DNA of 49,594 nucleotides, from positions 1-49,594 of the forward strand of contig CANFMT010000018.1 of assembly GCA_947448415.1 (NCBI GenBank). The letters are read 5' to 3'. The notes below the pieces were generated by a model. That model was given only the letters and a program-made list of their open reading frames with translations, was not told the DNA's origin and did no database searches. Positions 43,718-49,594 of this stretch are shown here, piece after piece. Position 1 is the stretch's first letter. Every line of letters starts with the position of its first letter. This DNA comes from Burkholderiaceae bacterium (GTDB lineage Bacteria; Pseudomonadota; Gammaproteobacteria; Burkholderiales; Burkholderiaceae). The translations under genes were made by a program, and so were the position numbers.

Positions 43718-44764
43718 TTACTTATATCCAGCTTGGTCAAGCAATCTCTGCGCAGCTATTTGGTTTTTCCCTATCGCTGAGACAGAGACCTTTTCCGCTT
43801 GAAATTTACCCAAGAGTTTTAAGGCGGGATTATCAACCTTGACCAATGGCACTGCGGGCCACTCGTTGTTACCATTTGCAAAATATTCCTGCGCAGAATT
43901 GCTAGCAAGGTATTCAAGAAACAGAATAGCCTCTTTGGGGTGCGGTGCATTTTTAGCCATGCCTCCACCAGCAATGTTGACGTGTACGCCACCAGCGCCT
44001 TGATTGGGCCAGACATAAGCAAGCTTAGACATCAGATTAACATCCTCAGGCTTATCGGACTGCATCATACGTGCAAAGTAATAGGAGTTTGTGAGGGCCA
44101 CGCCACATTCGCCTGAGGCTACGGCTTTAATTTGATCAGTGTCACCGCCCCTTGGGCTTCTAGCCATATTAGCCACCATCCCCTTGGCCCAAGCTTTTGT
44201 TGCCTGCAAACCATCCCGCTCAATTAAAGCACCCACTAAGGAGAGCATATATGGATGAGCGCCAGATCGAGTGCACACCTTACCCTTGTTAATTGGATCT
44301 GCCAGCTTTTCATATGTATCAACATCAGACTTCTTAACGCTTGCCTTGTTATAGACAATCATGCGAGCCCTAGTAGAAAAGCCAAACCATGGCGTACCCT
44401 CTGGCTCACTATTCGCTCGAAGATTTGCGGGTATACGCTCATCCAAATATTTAGACTTTACTGGCGTAAACAATCCATTAATCTGCGCACGCCATAATCT
44501 TGCCGCATCAACCAATAGAATAATATCTGCCTGACTTTTATCGCCTTCACTTTTTAGACGCTCTAGAATTCCATTGTCATCTGCTTCAATACGGTTAATT
44601 TTGATCCCCGTTTTCTTTGTAAAGTCACTATAGAGTGCTTCATCGGTTTGATAATGACGAGCTGAATAGAGATTTAATTCTTTCTGAGCAAAAGCTAAAG
44701 ATATATAGCTGCTAGCAATTCCAAAAAGCAAAATATTTTTTGCCAAGATTCTTAAAACGCTCAT
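43718..44764 (-). CDS. fbpA: Ferric-iron ABC transporter periplasmic receptor (FbpA/FutA-like)
   Basis: 348 residues with signal peptide ending AFAQ. LNLYSARHYQTDEALYSDF, IEADDNGILERLKSEG and TNSYYFARMM are FutA/FbpA landmarks; the Tyr pair YY and further Tyr residues are the usual iron ligands. It collects Fe3+ in the periplasm for the FbpB/FbpC pair. A Fur box lies 82 bp upstream (44846-44864). It is separated from fbpB by 158 bp on the same strand; fbpC is divergent from fbpB. Confidence 0.92.
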   Translation of the reverse strand: MSVLRILAKNILLFGIASSYISLAFAQKELNLYSARHYQTDEALYSDFTKKTGIKINRIEADDNGILERLKSEGDKSQADIILLVDAARLWRAQINGLFTPVKSKYLDERIPANLRANSEPEGTPWFGFSTRARMIVYNKASVKKSDVDTYEKLADPINKGKVCTRSGAHPYMLSLVGALIERDGLQATKAWAKGMVANMARSPRGGDTDQIKAVASGECGVALTNSYYFARMMQSDKPEDVNLMSKLAYVWPNQGAGGVHVNIAGGGMAKNAPHPKEAILFLEYLASNSAQEYFANGNNEWPAVPLVKVDNPALKLLGKFQAEKVSVSAIGKNQIAAQRLLDQAGYK

Positions 44765-44845
44765 CTATTCTCCATTCATCTGATGCACCGGCAATCTGCG
44801 ATTGCTGTGGGTAATTTCTATTGATTAATACAGTAAATTCTATAT

Positions 44846-44864
44846 CATAATGAGAATCATTACT
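44846..44864. promoter_or_regulatory. Fur box
   Basis: CATAATGAGAATCATTACT matches 15 of 19 positions of the classical consensus GATAATGATAATCATTATC. It lies upstream of fbpA and just after fbpB, so iron repression of fbpA is expected. No similar site was seen before fbpB/fbpC. Confidence 0.8.
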
Positions 44865-44922
44865 ATTTAAAAGCTAAATAACCCTTTAAATAAAGGTTTA
44901 ATGGCTTGGCTAGCAAAGAGAT

Positions 44923-46488
44923 TTATTGCTTAGAGATAAGCCTAGATAAGATCAAAACAGGAATTAGCCCTGCAAGAACGATTGTTAGCGCTGGCAGTCC
45001 TAGCTCAGAAAGGCGCTCATCTGCTGCAAGCTGATAAGCAGCTACAGCTAAGGTATCAAAATTAAACGGCCTCAATAATAGAGTTGCGGGCAACTCTTTC
45101 ATAACATCCACGAAAACAAATAAGCCTGCAGTGAGTAAGCTTCGCTTTAATAATGGAATGTGTACCCTGCGCAATATCTGAAATTTTGATAGGCCCAGGA
45201 GTTCAGCTGAACCATCCATGGAAGGCGTAATGCGAGAAAGGCCAGTCTCAATACTCTGTAAGCTTGATGATAGAAATCTTACTAGGTATGCATAGACTAG
45301 AACGCAGATGCTGGTAGACATCCACCAGGCCAATTGAAATACTTCCAAGAATGAAAGAATGCCAATTGCAAGTACTGCACCAGGTAAAGCATATCCAAAG
45401 CCTAATAACCTATTCACCCAACTTAACCGCGGACTAAGCCGCACAGAGTAAGCGAAGAACATTGCCAGCATTACAGAGGCTACAGCTGTTATACCTGAGG
45501 CAAAGATCGAATTACCCAGCCAGGTAAAGTAACGCTCATCAATCTTAAAATCCTCCTTAAGAAGTAGATTAAATAAGGTAGCGGCTGGCAATATAAAGCC
45601 GAAAAGTAAGGTCGCCCCAGAAAAACTAAAGGCAAATAAAGCCGCTTTACCTTGCAATCTTATGGGCTCTGCATAACCTTGTGAAGATGATGCATAACGT
45701 AGCGATCTACGATTACTTTGCTCAATAGAGAAAATGATAAAAACAAATCCCAACAAGCCAAGCGCAAGCTGAATGGCAGCTAGGCGGTCGCCAAATGAAA
45801 GCCAGGCATTGAATATGCCTGTTGCGAAGGTTTGTAATCCAAAATAAGACACTGCGCCAAAATCAGCCAAGACTTCCATGAGAGCTAAAGCCAAGCCCGC
45901 AATGATGGCTGGTCTGGCCATTGGTAAAACCAACTTCATAAATCCCTGAACTGGGCTGTAACCCAATGTTTCTGAAACTTCTATCAATCGACGACTTCGC
46001 TCTAAAAAAGCTGTCCGCGTGATTAAATACACATAAGGGAAAAGACAGAATGAGAAGGTCCAAATTGCACCGGCAAATGATCTAGGATCCGGAAAGAACC
46101 ATAAAGAATCCATAGCAAAAAGATTGCGTAACCCAGTCTGTATGGGTCCTGAGAACTGAAGTAGATCGACAAATAGATAGGCCATGACATAAGTCGGAAT
46201 AGCCAATGGAAGAATTAATGCCCATTCAAATAGTTTCTTACCAGGAAAATCATAGTTCGCAACAATCCAAGCATTTCCTACGCCGAGAACCAATACCCCT
46301 ACTCCTACCCCAACAATAAGCAAGACGGTTGAGGCAATGTAATCTTTCAGAACAAAATTCCATAAATGGCTTAGGGTATCCGTAGCCACCACCTCAACAC
46401 TGGCATTCCCTGAAAAAAGAAATGGTGCTACCAAGCCAAATAAAGGCAAGAATAGGAACAATGCGAGGGGTACTGCTATACGCTTCAT
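44923..46488 (-). CDS. fbpB: Ferric-iron ABC transporter permease (FbpB-like)
   Basis: 521 residues with about twelve membrane helices in two homologous halves. Each half has an EAA-type loop (SETLGYSPVQGFMKLVLPMA in the first, AELLGLSKFQILRRVHIPLL in the second), which contacts the ATPase. Fused two-domain permeases are standard for Fbp/Afu/Fut iron importers. It is divergent from fbpC (68 bp). Confidence 0.92.
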   Translation of the reverse strand: MKRIAVPLALFLFLPLFGLVAPFLFSGNASVEVVATDTLSHLWNFVLKDYIASTVLLIVGVGVGVLVLGVGNAWIVANYDFPGKKLFEWALILPLAIPTYVMAYLFVDLLQFSGPIQTGLRNLFAMDSLWFFPDPRSFAGAIWTFSFCLFPYVYLITRTAFLERSRRLIEVSETLGYSPVQGFMKLVLPMARPAIIAGLALALMEVLADFGAVSYFGLQTFATGIFNAWLSFGDRLAAIQLALGLLGFVFIIFSIEQSNRRSLRYASSSQGYAEPIRLQGKAALFAFSFSGATLLFGFILPAATLFNLLLKEDFKIDERYFTWLGNSIFASGITAVASVMLAMFFAYSVRLSPRLSWVNRLLGFGYALPGAVLAIGILSFLEVFQLAWWMSTSICVLVYAYLVRFLSSSLQSIETGLSRITPSMDGSAELLGLSKFQILRRVHIPLLKRSLLTAGLFVFVDVMKELPATLLLRPFNFDTLAVAAYQLAADERLSELGLPALTIVLAGLIPVLILSRLISKQ

Positions 46489-46556
46489 GAAATGAATAAT
46501 CCGTTTAGACTTTAGCCATCAACTAACTCAATTGCATTACAGAGAAAATTATAGGG

Positions 46557-47630
46557 ATGAACTCAAAAGCCGTACTGCTCACTATTAAAGACCTTGAGGT
46601 CAACTACCCTGGAAGAGATGGGCGCAGTCGAGTTTGCGCTGTAAAACATCTTGATCTGGAGCTGGTTCAAGGCGAAATCGGCTGCCTTCTAGGGTCTTCT
46701 GGTTGCGGCAAGTCCTCGGTTCTGCGAGCTATTTGCGGCTTTGAACCCGCAGATTGCGGTGAGATTTACCTGAGAGAGAAGCTTGTCAGCTCCCCTAGCA
46801 CCCGTATACCAACAAATCAAAGACGAGTTGGTATGGTCTTTCAGGACTTTGCCCTATTTCCACATCTTAACGTTCTTGAAAATATTGCCTTTGGTATTCA
46901 AGATGTTCCTATCGCAAAAAGAATGGGGTTAGCTAAGCGCTGGTTAGAGCGAGTTTCCTTGTCTGACAAAGCAGATGCCTATCCGCATGAGCTCAGCGGA
47001 GGTCAACAACAGCGAGTTGCTCTTGCCAGAGCTATGGCACCAGAACCTGATCTCATTCTGCTAGATGAGCCCTTCTCTAGTCTTGATATTGACCTTAGAG
47101 AGCGACTTGCTGGAGAGATGCGCGATATTCTTAAGGCGAACAATATCACCGCCCTACTCGTGACCCACGACCAACTAGAAGCATTTGCAATTGCCGACAA
47201 GATTGGTGTCATGAAGAATGGAAAGATTGTTCAGTGGGATGCGCCATATGATCTTTATCACAGGCCGTCCAATCGCTATGTGGCTGACTTTATTGGTCGC
47301 GGCATTTTTATCAAGGGCATCATTCAACCAAATGATAAGGTGAAGATTGATTTAGGAGAATTAGATCTTGGTCAAATCCATCAAAACCAAATAGGAGATC
47401 TGGTAGATGTCCTTCTGAGAGAGGATGACGTTCAGCATGATGATGACAGCCCCATTCTGGCAGAAGTTGTGAGTAAAACATTTAGAGGCGCTGATTTTCT
47501 TTACACCCTCAAACTCGCTTCAGGTATTACCGTATTTGCGTTAGTGCCCAGCCATCACAACCATGCAATCAAAGAAAAAATTGGTGTACGCCTAGCTGCC
47601 GATCACGTAGTAACCTTTAAGCCCGAATAA
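46557..47630 (+). CDS. fbpC: Ferric-iron ABC transporter ATPase (FbpC-like)
   Basis: 357 residues. Walker A GSSGCGKSS, Q-loop VFQDFALFPHLN, signature LSGGQQQRVALARA, Walker B LILLDEPFSSLD and switch His (LLVTHDQLEAF) are complete. A C-terminal TOBE-like domain follows. It powers the FbpAB importer; no Fur site is seen in the short gap to fbpB. Confidence 0.93.
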   Translation: MNSKAVLLTIKDLEVNYPGRDGRSRVCAVKHLDLELVQGEIGCLLGSSGCGKSSVLRAICGFEPADCGEIYLREKLVSSPSTRIPTNQRRVGMVFQDFALFPHLNVLENIAFGIQDVPIAKRMGLAKRWLERVSLSDKADAYPHELSGGQQQRVALARAMAPEPDLILLDEPFSSLDIDLRERLAGEMRDILKANNITALLVTHDQLEAFAIADKIGVMKNGKIVQWDAPYDLYHRPSNRYVADFIGRGIFIKGIIQPNDKVKIDLGELDLGQIHQNQIGDLVDVLLREDDVQHDDDSPILAEVVSKTFRGADFLYTLKLASGITVFALVPSHHNHAIKEKIGVRLAADHVVTFKPE

Positions 47631-47640
47631 ATTAGAAAAT

Positions 47641-47666
47641 AAAAACCACCCGAAGGTGGTCTTTGT
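47641..47666. terminator. Terminator after fbpC
   Basis: ACCACC-CGAA-GGTGGT with an A-run before and CTTT after; better T-run on the minus strand. Serves the convergent fbpC and amidohydrolase genes. Confidence 0.7.
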
Positions 47667-47689
47667 CGCAAAAGAGCTTAATGAATTAG

Positions 47690-49381
47690 CTATGGTCGGA
47701 CATACAGATCCTTGCCATTCTTAATGGTCTGCACAATTTGAATATCCTTAATGTCCATTGGATCTACTTTTAATGGGTTGCGATCAAGCACCACTAGATC
47801 AGCAAACTTCCCTACCGAAATACTGCCCTTGTATGCCTCTTCTTTATAGATATAAGCCGGAACAGAAGTAAAGCTGCGCAGAGCTGTGTATGGATCAATT
47901 CGTTGATCAGGGCCCAGAGTATCTCCTGCGTAGGTTTTGCGATTCACGGAGCTCCAGATCGTAAACAAGGCGCTAGGTCCAGACGAGGGAGTGTCATTGT
48001 GAATACCAAATTGGACGCCTTTTGTTTGGGCTAAATTTAAAGGAACCATATTGCTCGCTCTCTCATCCCCCAGAATTTTTTTATACACATCTCCATACAT
48101 CCAGATGTGATTGGACATAAATTGAGCAAGTATCTTATTGGTTTTATAGGTATCGAGTTGATCATCGCGAACAAAAAATGAATGTGAAATCACTGTTCTA
48201 CGATCATCAGTAACACCTGTATCTCGTATTGCTTTAGAAATTCCTGAAAGAGTCATATCAATACCGGCATCGCCATTGGAGTAACCATAGTATTGAATGT
48301 TCTTTTCGTAGGCCAACTTAGCATAGCGATCAATTAAGTCCTGCGTTGCAACAGCCATGCCTCGCCAATCTTTTGGGAAACCCGTAGTGTCGGTATAGGG
48401 CTTGGTGAAATATGCTAATCGCAATTGCGGCGCGCCATCGGTGGAAACCAATATTCCAGCAACCTTAAATCCACCGTTACCATTGGTATAGACGCCAAAT
48501 GGATATTTAGGATTAGTTGCTAACAATTGGTCAACCACATCATAGGTTGGCAAGGCTATAAGATCCAAGGCAATCACATTACGATCTACTGCTTGGCGCA
48601 TATTGCGAATGTCATCAAGCGTTGTTTCATAGCTTTGGGCTGTAGTAAATCCATTAGATGCGTAAATCTTTTCAGCCTTACGATAAGTTTCCATGGTTAA
48701 GTCGCGTGAATATTTACCAAACACCTTTGCTGTAGCATCAAGATTGGGGTTGCCAATCAGTTCACCGGTTAGCTTGCCAGTTTTTGGATCCACAGGAATC
48801 ATTCCTTGTGTCACTTTGGTAGCCTTGGTAATTCCCAATTTCTTTAGGCCTGCAGAATTAACAATTCCAGTCAACGTAGAAATGTTATTAACGAATACCG
48901 GCTGATTCGGAAATGCTTCGTCCAACTGTCCAATTGTCAGTGGGCCGTCAGTAAGAAAGGCATCGGCATACTCAGCACCAATAATCCAACCGTTAAATGG
49001 TCGGGCCTCGGCTTTCAAGCGGCCTATTAGTTCTTGAGTTGTATGGGGAGGCTTATTGGAAAAATAGCCGAGATTCACACCCAGAGTATTCTGAGCAATC
49101 AATGTAAAGTGCCCCCAGCCGTCTATAAAACCTGGCAATAAGGTTTTGCCTTTTAAATCCTGTAGTGATGGATTAGTACCTGCCTCTTTTAAGGCTTCTT
49201 GCATATTGCCGGTATAGACAATCTTCTTATCCTTGACTAATACCGCTTCAACATATTGAGGCTTATCGCCTTCCATAGTAAGGATATCGCCATTGAAATA
49301 TACCGTAGCAGTATCTGCAAATACTTGAGCAGTAATTGCTAGAAGGAATGCAGAAAAGTATATTTTGAAGATTTTCATCAT
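47690..49381 (-). CDS. Exported YtcJ-type amidohydrolase with altered metal motif
   Basis: 563 residues with signal peptide ending VFADTA. Amidohydro_3 layout: NGDILTMEG, KTLLPGFIDGWGHF, GWIIGAEYAD, VISHSFFV, FGIHNDTP and the C-terminal ISVGKFADLVVLDRNPLKV. The metal motif normally HxH after FID is here Trp-Gly-His, so the first His is missing, and the usual SD of GSD is HND. Export is unusual, as most relatives are cytoplasmic. The protein may use one metal ion or another substrate. It is a single gene. Confidence 0.83.
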   Translation of the reverse strand: MMKIFKIYFSAFLLAITAQVFADTATVYFNGDILTMEGDKPQYVEAVLVKDKKIVYTGNMQEALKEAGTNPSLQDLKGKTLLPGFIDGWGHFTLIAQNTLGVNLGYFSNKPPHTTQELIGRLKAEARPFNGWIIGAEYADAFLTDGPLTIGQLDEAFPNQPVFVNNISTLTGIVNSAGLKKLGITKATKVTQGMIPVDPKTGKLTGELIGNPNLDATAKVFGKYSRDLTMETYRKAEKIYASNGFTTAQSYETTLDDIRNMRQAVDRNVIALDLIALPTYDVVDQLLATNPKYPFGVYTNGNGGFKVAGILVSTDGAPQLRLAYFTKPYTDTTGFPKDWRGMAVATQDLIDRYAKLAYEKNIQYYGYSNGDAGIDMTLSGISKAIRDTGVTDDRRTVISHSFFVRDDQLDTYKTNKILAQFMSNHIWMYGDVYKKILGDERASNMVPLNLAQTKGVQFGIHNDTPSSGPSALFTIWSSVNRKTYAGDTLGPDQRIDPYTALRSFTSVPAYIYKEEAYKGSISVGKFADLVVLDRNPLKVDPMDIKDIQIVQTIKNGKDLYVRP

Positions 49382-49492
49382 TGAATGTTTTTTGGTTTGA
49401 TTTTGAAGTTTATAAATATCAAAGAATCTTTGATTTCATAGCAATGTATTCATCTTAGGCAATTAGCCCATTTTTATCCACAAAATCTGAAA

Positions 49493-49520
49493 TAAAAAGC
49501 CATCCCGGAGGATGGCTTTA
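49493..49520 (-). terminator. Rho-independent terminator (minus strand)
   Basis: Stem GCCATCC/GGATGGC around CGGA (49499-49516). The minus strand reads GGATGGC-TTTTTATTTC, a T-run, so it ends transcription coming from the right edge. Confidence 0.8.
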
Positions 49521-49580
49521 GTAACGCTTTTGGTAACAAGGGTTTTGTATCTCTACAAACCATTGTCTCGCCTATTGACT

Positions 49581-49594
49581 TGGCGGAGACGAGA
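49581..49594 (-). tRNA. Possible tRNA-Ser 3' end, cut by window edge
   Basis: The minus strand ends TCTCGTCTCCGCCA: an acceptor 3' strand, discriminator G and CCA of the kind seen in tRNA-Ser. A terminator at 49493-49520 follows on the same strand. Only 14 bases are visible, so identity is a guess. Confidence 0.4.

Overview
The window looks like a chromosomal piece of a freshwater betaproteobacterium of the Burkholderiales, most like Polynucleobacter. This rests on gene content and style (moderate-to-low GC, tight spacing, many Bug/TctC-type periplasmic receptors, a yqjD-yqjE-yqjK block, a FixJ-type two-component system), not on a database match. No insertion sequence, integrase, CRISPR array or rRNA was found.

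Layout. 0-4.2 kb: a two-partner-secretion outer-membrane transporter (cut by the left edge), a FixJ-type response regulator, a 7-TM histidine kinase, and a divergent outer-membrane MetA-type protein. An identical 16-bp near-palindrome lies just upstream of both the regulator and the transporter gene. 4.2-4.65 kb: a gene-free stretch with the 3' half of a tRNA-Asn and a strong terminator. 4.65-6.06 kb: a membrane-anchored TAXI receptor.

6.2-30.7 kb is a catabolic/uptake region with eight Bug receptors and no TctA/TctB membrane partner. It falls into four transcription units plus single genes. Unit A (minus strand, 12.1 to 6.2 kb): a 50-residue small protein, Bug, LVIVD beta-propeller, LigI-like amidohydrolase, sulfatase, Bug. 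Unit B (plus, 12.5-16.0 kb): Bug, an unusual MmgE/PrpD protein, D-2-hydroxyacid dehydrogenase. Unit C (minus, 25.3 to 17.9 kb): two MmgE/PrpD proteins, Bug, a third MmgE/PrpD, a TcuA-like flavoprotein and a GntR/FCD regulator, preceded by a 30-bp GTATAC-centred near-palindrome. Unit D (minus, 29.4 to 25.4 kb): Bug, isocitrate-lyase-fold enzyme, secreted alpha/beta hydrolase, Bug. The likely theme is capture and dehydration/oxidation/cleavage of small di- and tricarboxylates; substrates cannot be read from the sequence.

30.7-41 kb is mostly ordinary metabolism: a TPP enzyme, a fumarylacetoacetase-family hydrolase, the tRNA hydroxylation protein TrhP, a membrane protein, a second MetA-type outer-membrane protein, an IlvD/Edd dehydratase, FadD, a nucleosidase and Apt. 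40.9-43.7 kb has the yqjK/yqjE/yqjD set, a zinc-ribbon/Smr protein, a two-gene operon (59-residue HTH/Cys-rich protein plus small exported protein) with a perfect inverted repeat inside its promoter, and a lipoprotein. 43.7-47.6 kb is a ferric-iron ABC importer with a Fur box. 47.7-49.4 kb is an exported YtcJ-type amidohydrolase, followed by what may be the 3' end of a tRNA-Ser and its terminator.
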